From JAEWSN01 sp942493335 (GTDB taxonomy: Bacteria > Bacillota > Clostridia > DSM-8532), in contig OW818693.1 in assembly GCA_942493335.1 (NCBI GenBank), positions 3,410,001 through 3,474,000 on the forward strand: a stretch of 64,000 nucleotides of DNA. Reading direction: 5' to 3'. The translations under genes were made by a program, and so were the position numbers. The notes beneath the pieces are model-generated. The model did not search any database. It worked only from the letters and a program-made list of their open reading frames with translations, and was not told the DNA's origin. Positions 1 through 8,399 of this stretch are shown here, in pieces. Positions within the stretch are counted from its first letter, which is position 1, and each line of letters starts with the position of its first letter.

Positions 1-239
1 TCGTCGGGCGGAAGGCGGCTGTCCCGTTCAAAGGAGGCGTACACGCCGGAGGTCGTTCCGTAATGCTCGAAAAGCGCTTCGTAGAGCGCGGCTTTCGAAC
101 CGAAATGCCGGAAGAGGGTGACTTCGTTCACGCCGGCCTTTCGGGCGATCTGACGGGTGGTGATGTTGCTGAAGCCCTTTTCGGCGAACAGCTCGCGGGC
201 CGCATGCAGAATGCTTTCCGCCGTATGGGAGAGGATCAT
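1..239 (-). CDS. TetR/AcrR family transcriptional regulator, N-terminal part (runs off the window)
   Basis: Reading the reverse strand from the ATG at 239 gives 79 codons with a typical TetR helix-turn-helix: ...ARELFAEKGFSNITTRQIARKAGV followed by the recognition-helix segment NEVTLFRHFGSKAALY. The start is preceded by CGGAGG eight bases upstream. The C-terminal ligand-binding domain lies beyond base 1, so the effector cannot be guessed. The gene is divergent from the flavoprotein gene at 583, and a perfect inverted repeat sits between them, so autoregulation and control of the divergent genes are plausible inferences. This region is easily misread because the longer frame here on the same strand is a shadow. 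Confidence 0.85.
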   Translation of the reverse strand, partial: MILSHTAESILHAARELFAEKGFSNITTRQIARKAGVNEVTLFRHFGSKAALYEALFEHYGTTSGVYASFERDSRLPPD

Positions 240-282
240 GGGCGCCTCCGTTCGGGTTGGGAACGTTCATTTCGCAAGGGAG

Positions 283-304
283 TTGCATGCATGAATACAT
301 GCAA
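283..304. promoter_or_regulatory. Perfect inverted repeat, candidate TetR operator
   Basis: TTGCATG and CATGCAA arms (7 bp each) are separated by 8 bp, just upstream of the TetR start and between divergent genes. A further TTGCTTGCAT follows immediately. Dyads of this size next to a TetR gene are commonly its own operator; binding here is inferred. Confidence 0.45.
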
Positions 305-368
305 GTGCTTGCTTGCATCAGTGTATCTGCAATGGGCTGGACCTGTCAAATTTTCAGGGAAAACCTTA

Positions 369-458
369 CAGAAACGCAGAGGATCCATACCGGAGTTGCC
401 GACGGATTTGTTGCAGAAACACAGAGGATTCATCACAGAGATGCCGACGGTTCATCAC
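369..458. repeat. Two degenerate tandem copies of a 45-bp unit
   Basis: Copies start at 369 and 414. Each begins CAGAAAC(G/A)CAGAGGAT and later carries TGCCGACGG. They lie in the 343-base gap between the TetR start and the flavoprotein gene. Apart from these copies and the dyad at 283 I see nothing else in this gap. Confidence 0.6.
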
Positions 459-582
459 AGGGAAGCTGATGTTTCTCCCTGATCCTGCAGGGTGGTTTAC
501 ATCGGTTGCGATATCTGAAAAGATGAGGGGGAAAGACCTGGCCGCCGGAGAAAAGGGGCACGGAAAACGGAGGGGGAACATC

Positions 583-1224
583 ATGCTGATCCTGAGCGCA
601 TCCAATGTTGTCAGAACGCAAAATCAATCCCAGAGCCTTCAAGTGGCGAACAAGCTGAAGGATCTTCTCTCCGGCGCATTCTCCGGCATCGAGGTGGCCG
701 ATCTGCGGGAATATCCCGTCCGGTCCTGCACCATGTGCGAAGCCTGCGTACCGGATGGACAATGTGTTCAGGCGGACCGATCGAATGAACTGATCCGCCT
801 GATGAGGGAGCATGACACGCTGGTGATTGTCTGCCCGCATTACGCCGGAGTGCCCTCGCAGCTTATGGCCTTGTTTGAAAAGGTACAGGAACACTGGTAT
901 CTGGAGCATTCCCAGGGCAGGGAGGCGCCGGGGCTTGACAAGTTCGCGGTCATCGCCCACGGGGGAATGACGGAAGGTTATGAGGAGGCGTACAAGGCGA
1001 ATCTGCTGACCCCGCTTCTGAACATTGGCCGTTCCATGGGATGCACGATCCTGAATGACGACATTCCGGAGTCGCTCTGCTTCGGCGTCAAGGCGTACCG
1101 AATGGACCGGGATCCGGGCAGTGTCTGTGTTGCCAAAGACAATGATACGGAGAAGGCGGATCGAATCATCGGGTTGCTGGCAGGGCGGTTGATGAAAAAA
1201 GAAAGCATGGAAGGTGCGGAATGA
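583..1224 (+). CDS. Flavodoxin-fold NAD(P)H-dependent FMN reductase-type protein
   Basis: A 213-residue flavodoxin-like protein. It opens with a beta strand and phosphate-loop-like segment (MLILSASNVVRTQNQSQS). Near residues 45-60 it has a cysteine-rich CTMCEACVPDGQC segment of the kind found in iron-sulfur-flavoprotein-like and FMN-reductase-like families, followed by a YAGVPSQLMALFEKV helix that in relatives lines the flavin site. The start at 583 is chosen because AGGGGGAACATC precedes it; the open frame extends up to 313 but that part covers the 45-bp repeats. The stop overlaps the next gene's start by 4 bases (ATGA), so translation is probably coupled to the ATPase. The electron acceptor is unknown. 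Confidence 0.8.
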   Translation: MLILSASNVVRTQNQSQSLQVANKLKDLLSGAFSGIEVADLREYPVRSCTMCEACVPDGQCVQADRSNELIRLMREHDTLVIVCPHYAGVPSQLMALFEKVQEHWYLEHSQGREAPGLDKFAVIAHGGMTEGYEEAYKANLLTPLLNIGRSMGCTILNDDIPESLCFGVKAYRMDRDPGSVCVAKDNDTEKADRIIGLLAGRLMKKESMEGAE

Positions 1225-1985
1225 TCAAAACCGAAATGGATATGTACATACGGGAAATCAGCCTTCGGGATCCTTCCGTTCTTTCAAGCGGACGATATCC
1301 GTTTACGTTGAATGCCGTTCAATCGTTGGGTGTTCTGAAGCTGCATCCCAATGTCACCTTCCTGGTCGGGGAGAACGGAAGCGGGAAGTCCACACTGATG
1401 GAGGCAATTGCAACCACCTGCGGCTTCAACCCTGAAGGGGGTACAAGGAACTTCAATTTCAGCACGGAAGCCACGCATTCCGAACTGCACGGGCATCTTC
1501 ACGTCATCAAAGGCGTCCGGCAGCCGAAAAACGGATTCTTTCTGCGTGCGGAAAGCTTTTACAATGCCGCCTCCTACATTGATGCGCTCGATCGGGAGCC
1601 TTCCCGGCTCCCGCCGCTCATTGACGCTTATGGCGGAATTTCCCTCCACCGGCAATCCCATGGGGAGGCCTTCATGTCGCTGTTTCTGCACCGTCTGGGT
1701 GGGAACGGGCTCTACCTGTTCGACGAACCTGAGGCTGCCCTGTCTCCCATGCGGCAGATGACCATGCTCGCCAGGATACACGAGCTGGTGCTTCAGAACG
1801 CTCAGTTCATCATCGCAACCCACTCTCCGATGCTCATGGCCTATCCGCACGCGAAAATCCTTTCCCTGGATCACGCGTTTCGCGAAACCGCCTGGCGGGA
1901 AACAGAGCATTATCAGGTGACCAAATCCTTTCTGGCGGATCCGGAAAGGATGATGGGCATCCTTTTCGGAGAACGGGACGAATGA
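1221..1985 (+). CDS. AAA family ATPase (ABC-type, small cytosolic)
   Basis: 254 residues with a clear Walker A (GENGSGKST, about residues 50-58), a Walker B YLFDEPEAALSP and a terminal switch-like FIIATHSPMLM. There are no membrane segments and no transporter partner, so this belongs to the stand-alone AAA_21/AAA_15-type ATPases of mostly unknown function rather than to a transport system. The insert between the Walker motifs is short, without room for SMC-like coiled coils. It overlaps the flavoprotein stop and is followed after 33 bases by the DUF1697 gene, so an operon is likely. The role is unassigned. Confidence 0.85.
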   Translation: MIKTEMDMYIREISLRDPSVLSSGRYPFTLNAVQSLGVLKLHPNVTFLVGENGSGKSTLMEAIATTCGFNPEGGTRNFNFSTEATHSELHGHLHVIKGVRQPKNGFFLRAESFYNAASYIDALDREPSRLPPLIDAYGGISLHRQSHGEAFMSLFLHRLGGNGLYLFDEPEAALSPMRQMTMLARIHELVLQNAQFIIATHSPMLMAYPHAKILSLDHAFRETAWRETEHYQVTKSFLADPERMMGILFGERDE

Positions 1986-2018
1986 TTGTGCGGCCAGAAG
2001 CAACGAATGGAGGCAAAC

Positions 2019-2597
2019 ATGGGAGACGACCGGAATATCGGATATGCGGCGTGTCTGCGGGGCCTCAATGTCGGGGCGAAAAATCGCGTTGCCATGGCCG
2101 ACCTGCGTGAAATCTTTCAGCAGGCGGGTGCTGTGGATATTGATACTTACATCCAGAGCGGGAATGTTGTTTTTCGTACGACGCTGGACGCCGAAAAGCT
2201 TCGGGTGCAGCTTGAATCGGCATTTTCCGAACGGTTTGGTTTCTCATCCCCCATCCTTCTGCGAACCGGAGAGCAGCTCCGGCGGATTCTTGAAAGCTGT
2301 CCGTTCACAGAGGAGGAACTGCGGGAAGCGGAACAGGGAGCCGATGTGGAGCATCTGCATGTCGCGATGCTTGGCGAAGAACCGACGGAAGAAGCCGTGC
2401 GCCGTGTTTACTCTTATGCCGGTCCGACTGAGCGGATTGCGGTGGTCGGGCGGGATGCCTACCTGCTGGTCCATAACGGCATCCATAAATCCAAGGTTGC
2501 CGCCAATCTGCATCGGCTTGGCGCTGCCGTCACGCTGCGGAACTGGAATACCGTGAAGCGGTTGTGCGAAATGCTTGAGGAACTTGAAAAAGGATAG
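2019..2597 (+). CDS. DUF1697 domain-containing protein
   Basis: 192 residues. The N-terminus (YAACLRGLNVGAKNRVAMADLREIF...GAVDIDTYIQSGNVVF) is the hallmark of the DUF1697 family. The C-terminus has the family's HNGIHKSKVAANL...LGAAVTLRNWNTVKRL segment. The ATG at 2019 has TGGAGG nine bases upstream; the frame stays open back to 1986 without a good ribosome site. The family is widespread, structured and of unknown function. Confidence 0.85.
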   Translation: MGDDRNIGYAACLRGLNVGAKNRVAMADLREIFQQAGAVDIDTYIQSGNVVFRTTLDAEKLRVQLESAFSERFGFSSPILLRTGEQLRRILESCPFTEEELREAEQGADVEHLHVAMLGEEPTEEAVRRVYSYAGPTERIAVVGRDAYLLVHNGIHKSKVAANLHRLGAAVTLRNWNTVKRLCEMLEELEKG

Positions 2598-2681
2598 GTG
2601 CGCAGATGCTTGACTCTGCCCCTGCGTCATGGTTTACGGTGAAGTCATGGTGAGGACCTGCTTGTGCAAGGAGGGAATCGG

Positions 2682-4247
2682 ATGACTTTTCAAAGTATAC
2701 TATGGGATGCAGGGAATCCCGGGGAATATGCCCCGGAACCGGCATGTTTCAAGGACTTGAGACTGGATCGGATCATTGAGGCGATTGTCGGGGATGCCGA
2801 TGAAGCGTATGGTCTGAGCCGCTGTTTCAAAACACTCCCCCGTTTTTCGGCAACCGTCCGGTATCGTCAGGCGATCCTGAAGGAACTGGCAGGGATAAAT
2901 CTTCGCGCAGCCATGGAGTCCTGCAGTCTGGAGATGCGCAGAATGCGTGCATGCATGGATCACTCGCATGCGCTTCATGTTCCGGATGCCTGCCGAAAAT
3001 GGATGCTCGACGCGGCGGTCGGATATGGCAATGCGGTGATGGCGCTGGAAGCGGCGCTTTCCTGCGAGCCCTGTGCTGCCGGTTTGGCATCCCTTCATGC
3101 CTGGCTGCATGCCTATGTCGCTTCGGAATGGTTTCAGGTTTTTCTGGCCGAATCTTCCGCCCTGCAGGCTGAGCTTGAATCCATCCGGTACGCGGTTGAG
3201 GTCGGAAAGGATCGGGTCGTTGTCCTATCCGAACGACAGGACGCGTCCGAAGACTATGCGGAATCGCTGTCCGCTCTGTTCGGCAAACTGACCGGGCAAC
3301 CCGTCCGGGAGCGGCTTTCGTTTTTCACGGATCTGGAAATGGGACTTCTTGAAACGCGTGTTCTGGCGATTCTCGCCAGACGCCATCCGGATTCCTTTGC
3401 CCGCTTGATTGCATGGTGTCACCGATATGCGCCGGGCGAAAGGCTTGTGCCGACTTTTCCGGATCCCGTCCTGCTTCGGTTCGATCAGGAAATCCAGTTC
3501 TATCTTTCCGTCCTTTCGTTTTCCGACGATCTTGAACGGCGCGGTTTCCGGTTGTCGTTTCCGACGGTGGACGGCGGTCCGGAAAGAGGGAAAACGCGGC
3601 AACTTGCGATCCGCGGCGGATACGATCTTGCATTGGCGCTGCGCGAGGGAATCTCAGCGAAGGACCTTGTTCCCAATGATTGTGTCATGGAGGGTCCGGA
3701 ACGGCAGATGATCCTGACCGGGCCGAATCAGGGCGGGAAAACAACCTTTGCCCGGATGCTCGGGCAGGTGCTATGGCTGTCAGCCCTCGGGTGTCCGGTT
3801 CCATGCAGGGAGGCGTCCGTCTGGCTTTGTGACGGCGTATTCACTCATTTCTCCGTGGAAGAGGACATGGAAATGCAGGCGGGCAGGCTGCAGGAGGAAT
3901 TGCGGCGGCTGCAGCCCATCCTCGGGCAGGTCACGCCGGACAGCCTGGTCATTCTGAACGAGCTGTTCGCCACAACCACGACGCGCGATGCCCGTGTCAT
4001 GGGACTGGAGATTCTGGATCGGCTCGGAAAACAGGACTGCTTCTGCCTTTATGTGACCCATGTGGGAGAACTCGCGGCTGAGAATGCCATGTGTGCAAGC
4101 CTTGTGGCCGGAGTGAGGGAAGATGATCCGGATGTGCGCACGTTCCGGATTACCCGTCGTCCGGCGGATGGATATGCCGGAGCCCATGCGATCGCGCGGA
4201 AATACCAGCTGGACTATCGCGCGCTGAAGGAGAGGTTGAACGCATGA
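2682..4247 (+). CDS. MutS-related ATPase, first of a tandem pair
   Basis: 521 residues. The last ~190 form a MutS domain-V ATPase: Walker A GPNQGGKTTFARMLGQVLWL, then FTHFSVEEDMEMQAGRLQEEL, then a Walker-B-like VILNELFATTTTRDA and a final VTHVGEL. The N-terminal ~330 residues are helical and resemble the lever/clamp region of MutS2- and MutS-like paralogues; the mismatch-recognition domain I of MutS proper is missing. In the Walker B the usual DE is NE and the GRGTS-like loop is FATTT. GGAGGGAATCGG precedes the chosen ATG. It overlaps its paralogue by 4 bases, suggesting co-translation and possibly a heterodimer. Substrate DNA is unknown. Confidence 0.8.
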   Translation: MTFQSILWDAGNPGEYAPEPACFKDLRLDRIIEAIVGDADEAYGLSRCFKTLPRFSATVRYRQAILKELAGINLRAAMESCSLEMRRMRACMDHSHALHVPDACRKWMLDAAVGYGNAVMALEAALSCEPCAAGLASLHAWLHAYVASEWFQVFLAESSALQAELESIRYAVEVGKDRVVVLSERQDASEDYAESLSALFGKLTGQPVRERLSFFTDLEMGLLETRVLAILARRHPDSFARLIAWCHRYAPGERLVPTFPDPVLLRFDQEIQFYLSVLSFSDDLERRGFRLSFPTVDGGPERGKTRQLAIRGGYDLALALREGISAKDLVPNDCVMEGPERQMILTGPNQGGKTTFARMLGQVLWLSALGCPVPCREASVWLCDGVFTHFSVEEDMEMQAGRLQEELRRLQPILGQVTPDSLVILNELFATTTTRDARVMGLEILDRLGKQDCFCLYVTHVGELAAENAMCASLVAGVREDDPDVRTFRITRRPADGYAGAHAIARKYQLDYRALKERLNA

Positions 4248-5905
4248 AACCGAATTTGCTGTTTGCAACGGATGGATCCGAATGGAGCCAGATGCCTTGG
4301 GCTCACGACATGCAAGGCGCAGCTGCGACATACGCGCCGAAGGGGAGGGACCTGGGGGTGCTCCGGCAAGCGGACTGCCGATCGCCGGCCGCATCCGCGC
4401 ACAAGGACCTGATCCGGGATTTGAACCTGGACACAGTGTTCCACACGATGGCCGATGGGGATGACTACCTTTTTGAAACCGTTCGGCAGTTGGTCCCGGA
4501 ATTGCTGTCGAACGCCGAAGCCATCCGCTACCGGCAGGAGGTCCTGAAGGATGCGCTTCGGAATGCGTCCGTCGTGAAAACCCTCTATCGTTTCGCTTCC
4601 GATGCGGTGGAGGGAGCCATTGTCTACAGGGATGCCAACCAACCCGGTTATGCGCAGATGGTGCCGATGTCGGAAAAACTGCAGCATGCGGTCGGACTGC
4701 TCGATTTTCTGCTGGAACGGGCTGCTGGACTGAAAATCTTGACCTCCCGCTCCTCCCACCTGTTCATATCGAATGGAATGAAGGCCTTTTGTGAACGGGT
4801 GGACACGGAGTTCTCGGAGGCGTTCCTCGGTGAAGCGGTGGCAAAGGTGGCCGACTTGAAATCCCTATCGGCGGAAGGACGCATGGTTCTGGCTTCGCGC
4901 CTTGGCGTAGGGCTGAAGGGGACGGCGCATGTATTTCGTCGCATCCTGTGCGGGTCCACGTATGGGAATTCATCCGCAGGTGCACCCGGAGGTGTTTCCG
5001 GCGGCAACGTGGAAGCACGCGGAATCAGGAGGTTCCGGGACAGGACAGTACAACACGATGGCGTCATCCTGCTTGAGAACATCCATCTTACAAAAGGTGC
5101 GGCGGAAATGGAGGAAGCCGGACTGGTTCTCCTGCTGCGGCTGGTGAACCGGCTTGCGGAGGAGTTGTTCCGGTTTTTCTCGCTTATTCGGTTCGAAACA
5201 GGGTTCTATGTGGGGTGCATTCATTTCCATGATGCGCTGCTTGGCGCAGGTGTGCCCGTTTGCTTTCCTGAACCGGCAGGCGAGCCCGCCGTTCTTTCCT
5301 TTCACCGTCTGGTGGATGCCGGTCTCGCACTCCAGAACGGGAAGTGCCCGGTTGCAAATCGGCTGGAATCTGAAGGCAGGCATCTTTTTCTGGTGACCGG
5401 TGCCAATCAGGGCGGGAAATCGACCTTTCTCCGCAGCATCGGCCTCGCGCAGGTTTTCCTGCAATGCGGGATGTTTGTTTCGGCGGAACAATTCCGATCC
5501 TCCCTGAAAGACCGGTTGTTCACCTTCTTTTCAAGGGAGGAGGACGCTGCGCTGGCCAGCGGAAGGCTCGAAGCGGAGATGGCCCGCATGGATGGCATTG
5601 TCGGGAAGCTGACTGGCAGATCGATGCTTCTGATGAATGAAGCCTTTGCGACCACGACGGAACAGGCTGGCGCACAAATCGCATCCGACCTTGTCCATGC
5701 GCTTTGTGAAGCGGGAATCAGCGTGCTGTTTGTCACGCATCTGTTTGAATTTGCCGACAGGATGCATGCGGAAGGACGGGAGGATGTGCTGTTTTTGCGA
5801 GCGGAACGCCTCGCTGACGGAAGACGCTCCTTCCGGATGGAAGAAGGGGCTCCGCTGGAAACCAGCTACGGGGATGATTTGTTTTCCGAATGGGTGTCTG
5901 CGTAA
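4244..5905 (+). CDS. MutS-related ATPase, second of a tandem pair
   Basis: 553 residues with the same architecture as the preceding gene: a helical N-terminal half (including RYRQEVLKDALRN, similar to RYRQAILKELAG in its neighbour) and a C-terminal MutS ATPase with Walker A GANQGGKSTFLRSIG, FTFFSREEDAALASGRLEAEM and Walker-B-like LLMNEAFATTTEQAG, then VTHLFEFA. As in the partner, the Walker B aspartate is replaced by asparagine. A glycine-rich, probably disordered insert (about residues 241-262, SAGAPGGVSGGNVE) is not present in the partner. The 4-base overlap with the upstream gene implies stoichiometric expression. No MutL or endonuclease is adjacent. Confidence 0.8.
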   Translation: MKPNLLFATDGSEWSQMPWAHDMQGAAATYAPKGRDLGVLRQADCRSPAASAHKDLIRDLNLDTVFHTMADGDDYLFETVRQLVPELLSNAEAIRYRQEVLKDALRNASVVKTLYRFASDAVEGAIVYRDANQPGYAQMVPMSEKLQHAVGLLDFLLERAAGLKILTSRSSHLFISNGMKAFCERVDTEFSEAFLGEAVAKVADLKSLSAEGRMVLASRLGVGLKGTAHVFRRILCGSTYGNSSAGAPGGVSGGNVEARGIRRFRDRTVQHDGVILLENIHLTKGAAEMEEAGLVLLLRLVNRLAEELFRFFSLIRFETGFYVGCIHFHDALLGAGVPVCFPEPAGEPAVLSFHRLVDAGLALQNGKCPVANRLESEGRHLFLVTGANQGGKSTFLRSIGLAQVFLQCGMFVSAEQFRSSLKDRLFTFFSREEDAALASGRLEAEMARMDGIVGKLTGRSMLLMNEAFATTTEQAGAQIASDLVHALCEAGISVLFVTHLFEFADRMHAEGREDVLFLRAERLADGRRSFRMEEGAPLETSYGDDLFSEWVSA

Positions 5906-6000
5906 TGCGGCAAGGTCATCCGGCGATATGCGATCCTTCATGAAACAGGCAATACAGGCAAAGTGTAGTAAAGAGTTGTACCGTGAAATCACGCTTGCGG

Positions 6001-6062
6001 GATCCGTGCCGTTTCGATACGATTGAGCCGGAATCCATCAACCGTGTGTTTAGGCACGGATC
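6001..6062. repeat. Long-looped inverted repeat upstream of the MerR gene
   Basis: GATCCGTGCC (6001-6010) and GGCACGGATC (6053-6062) are perfect 10-bp arms around a 42-base loop, in the gap between the MutS-like gene and the MerR gene. It could terminate the upstream operon, though no T-run follows, or form a regulatory structure. Confidence 0.4.
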
Positions 6063-6142
6063 GGGACATGATGCTGTGGTGACAGACAATCGTTGAAAGT
6101 TCGGATGGTTCGGACGTATTGAGTGATTCGGGAGGGCGGAGT

Positions 6143-6700
6143 ATGGAAGAACATCCTGAGAACGAGGCATTCTTCCGGATCGGCGAAGTGGCGGAAATGT
6201 TCGGCACTTCCATTCGCGCGCTGCGTCTGTATGACAAGATGGGGCTGTTCAAACCCGGCTTTGTGGACGAAGAAACCGCCTACCGTCACTATACGGCGGA
6301 TCAGATGCCGGTGCTCAATACCCTTCTCGTGCTCAAGGGGATCGGATTCCGGCTGGTGGAAATCCGGGAACTCATGCTGCATGGATTTGCGCCGGAACTC
6401 CTGTTGCAACAGCTCGACAGGAAACGGGAAAGCATTGAGAATGAAGTGGAGATTGCCCGGTTCAATCTTGAAAATGTGGAGAAAATCCGCAGGGCGGTTC
6501 TGGAACAGGTGGCATTGGCGGAAGATGCGGAGGTTAAGAAAGATGCGCTTGAGGAACCTGCAGGTTCCGACAGAGGCCCCGCAACGGATGGAAAAAATGC
6601 GAGAACTGCCGTGGATCGGGAGGCATACAAGATGTCACGCCTCATTTGCCTGGAGAACCTGAAAGTGGATACGGTTCTGTCGGAGGTTCTTTGGCTGTAG
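6143..6700 (+). CDS. MerR family transcriptional regulator
   Basis: 185 residues. It has the N-terminal MerR winged helix (FFRIGEVAEMFGTSIRALRLYDKMGLFKPGFVDEETAYRHYTADQM) followed by a long dimerisation helix (about residues 75-135). The C-terminal ~50 residues are low in hydrophobic content, with no GyrI-like or metal-binding domain and no conserved cysteines. A small molecule or stress signal is therefore more likely than a metal, but the ligand is unknown. GGGAGGGCGGAGT precedes the chosen start. The next gene downstream is the GNAT-HAD fusion, 107 bases away, which could be its target. Confidence 0.85.
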   Translation: MEEHPENEAFFRIGEVAEMFGTSIRALRLYDKMGLFKPGFVDEETAYRHYTADQMPVLNTLLVLKGIGFRLVEIRELMLHGFAPELLLQQLDRKRESIENEVEIARFNLENVEKIRRAVLEQVALAEDAEVKKDALEEPAGSDRGPATDGKNARTAVDREAYKMSRLICLENLKVDTVLSEVLWL

Positions 6701-6722
6701 GCTGTATTTATTGGCCTTTCAT

Positions 6723-6739
6723 ATGATGACGATCATCAT
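6723..6739. promoter_or_regulatory. Short perfect dyad between the MerR and GNAT-HAD genes
   Basis: ATGATGA and TCATCAT flank a 3-base centre. This could be an operator or a small hairpin; nothing else supports it. Confidence 0.3.
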
Positions 6740-6807
6740 CCGAAACGAAACCGCAGGCAAGACAAAACCGAAAGGAAATCCACATCGCAGCAGGAATGGA
6801 GCAACGA

Positions 6808-8187
6808 ATGATTCAACTTGCAACGGAAAGACTGACCCTCCGTGACCATCTGCCGGGTGATGCGAACGACATGGACCGTCTGCTGTCCGATCCGGTTGCC
6901 ATGCGCTTTCTGCCGGACATCCTTACCGACGGCATGGCCGGAACGGAAGAAAATCTACAGGTCGCGCTGGAGGAAGCCTCGAATCCGAAACGGACCAAGT
7001 GGTTCTTTGCAATTCTCGAAAAGGCGACGGGTGCGTATATCGGCGAAATCGGCTATACGGTTGTGCTGGAGTCCGACGAAGGGAAAGTCGTGAACCTCGG
7101 GTATTTCATGCTGCCCGCCTGGTGGGGGAAGGGCATCATGACGGAGGCGGCGCAGGCGGTGTTGCGGCATGCATTCACCGAATGCGGCGTCGTGAAGGTT
7201 GAAACGGGATGTCTTTCGGAAAACAGGGGGTCCGAGGGCGTCATGCGCAAGCTGGGCATGATCCGGGAAGCGGAACTGCTGAAGCATAGCCTGCATGAAG
7301 GGGTATTGAAGGACCGGGTGGGATATCGGCTGCTGAAACAGGAATGGCTTGCGATGCAGGCGGAACAGGCAGAACAGGATCGTGTGGTGCAGGCGGTGCC
7401 GCGCGAGATGCAGAAGGCATTCCGCCACCCGGAGAAGCGACCGAAAATGATCCTGTTCGATTTCGGTCAGACGCTTGTGGACGAATACGATTTCAACGCG
7501 GTCCGCGGAACAGAGGCCGTGCTTCGCACCGCTTCCTTCAGGCCGGAAGGCGTGACTGCGGATACCGTGCAGAAACTGGCGGAAAGCCTGCTGCGCGACA
7601 TCGGACGCAGAGGGGTGGAACCGGAGGCCCAGAATCCCATCGAGGTTCACAACCATGTGTTCAACCGATATTTATATGAAGCACTCGGGGTCCGGTTTGA
7701 CCAGTCCCCGGTCGAGGTGGAGCGGATTTTCTGGGATGCAGCCTCGCCAAGTCGTCCGACACCCGGCGTTGCGAATTTTCTTGCCTATCTGGCCTCCTCC
7801 GGGATCCGGACAGGGGTGATCAGCAATATCTCCTTCAGCGGAGAAGCGCTCGAAGCGCGCATTGCCCGCCATTTCCCCGGATATCCGTTCGAATTCGTGC
7901 TTGCAAGCAGTGAATATGCTTTCCGTAAGCCACACAGGCGCCTGTTCGACATCGCGTTGCGGAAAGGCGGCCTGGATGCGGCGGACGCCTGGTATTGCGG
8001 CGATCACGCCGTGTTCGATGTGGAAGGATCCTCCGCTTCCGGTCTCTTCCCTGTCTGGTACAAAGCCGTCCGTCATGCGCATGATGTTGCGGCACCGGGA
8101 GCGGATGAACGCCTGCCGCGCGTACCGTGCCTGAACATACGGGATTGGAGGGAACTGCAGGGAATTCTGGCCTCTTTGCCTTCCTGA
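6808..8187 (+). CDS. GNAT acetyltransferase fused to a HAD-superfamily hydrolase
   Basis: 459 residues in two domains. Residues 1-175 are a GNAT N-acetyltransferase of the RimJ/RimL type (IQLATERLTLRDHLPGDANDM..., acetyl-CoA region GKGIMTEAAQAVLRHAF). From about 210 there is a HAD domain with motif I FDFGQTLV (nucleophile D218), motif II VISNIS, the motif III lysine in RKPHRRLF, and motif IV YCGDHAVFDVEG. The second aspartate of motif I is glycine, as in haloacid-dehalogenase-like members rather than classical phosphatases. The ATG at 6808 is chosen over the one at 6796 because GGAG lies six bases before it. Such a fusion suggests modification and hydrolysis of one metabolite, but the substrate is unknown. 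Confidence 0.82.
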   Translation: MIQLATERLTLRDHLPGDANDMDRLLSDPVAMRFLPDILTDGMAGTEENLQVALEEASNPKRTKWFFAILEKATGAYIGEIGYTVVLESDEGKVVNLGYFMLPAWWGKGIMTEAAQAVLRHAFTECGVVKVETGCLSENRGSEGVMRKLGMIREAELLKHSLHEGVLKDRVGYRLLKQEWLAMQAEQAEQDRVVQAVPREMQKAFRHPEKRPKMILFDFGQTLVDEYDFNAVRGTEAVLRTASFRPEGVTADTVQKLAESLLRDIGRRGVEPEAQNPIEVHNHVFNRYLYEALGVRFDQSPVEVERIFWDAASPSRPTPGVANFLAYLASSGIRTGVISNISFSGEALEARIARHFPGYPFEFVLASSEYAFRKPHRRLFDIALRKGGLDAADAWYCGDHAVFDVEGSSASGLFPVWYKAVRHAHDVAAPGADERLPRVPCLNIRDWRELQGILASLPS

Positions 8188-8235
8188 AGCGAAAGTCTTC
8201 GGATTTCCGAATTTGTCCCAATGATGTGGAATGTG

Positions 8236-8264
8236 TTGATTTGTGTCTGTTTGTGTTGTAAAAT
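8236..8264 (+). promoter_or_regulatory. Promoter of the dehydrogenase-complex locus
   Basis: TTGATT (8236-8241) and TAAAAT (8259-8264) are spaced by exactly 17 bp. GTGTTG occurs in the -35 region and again 20 bp later just before the -10, so a repressor or activator reading direct repeats on one DNA face is possible. The first gene starts about 130 bases downstream. Confidence 0.6.
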
Positions 8265-8399
8265 GAGGACGGAAACCGAAATCCGCCCTTCTCGTGCTGT
8301 GCCTGTTTTGGGGCGCGCGATGGCGGCGGAACAGGAAAATCCGCTGCAATGGCGGATTTGACGTGAACCACAGCCGTTTGGAGCACAGGAGGCACTTGC

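Noticed and set aside
313..582. N-terminal extension of the flavoprotein frame
   Set aside because: Covers the 45-bp repeats; the internal ATG at 583 has a good ribosome site and starts the fold properly.
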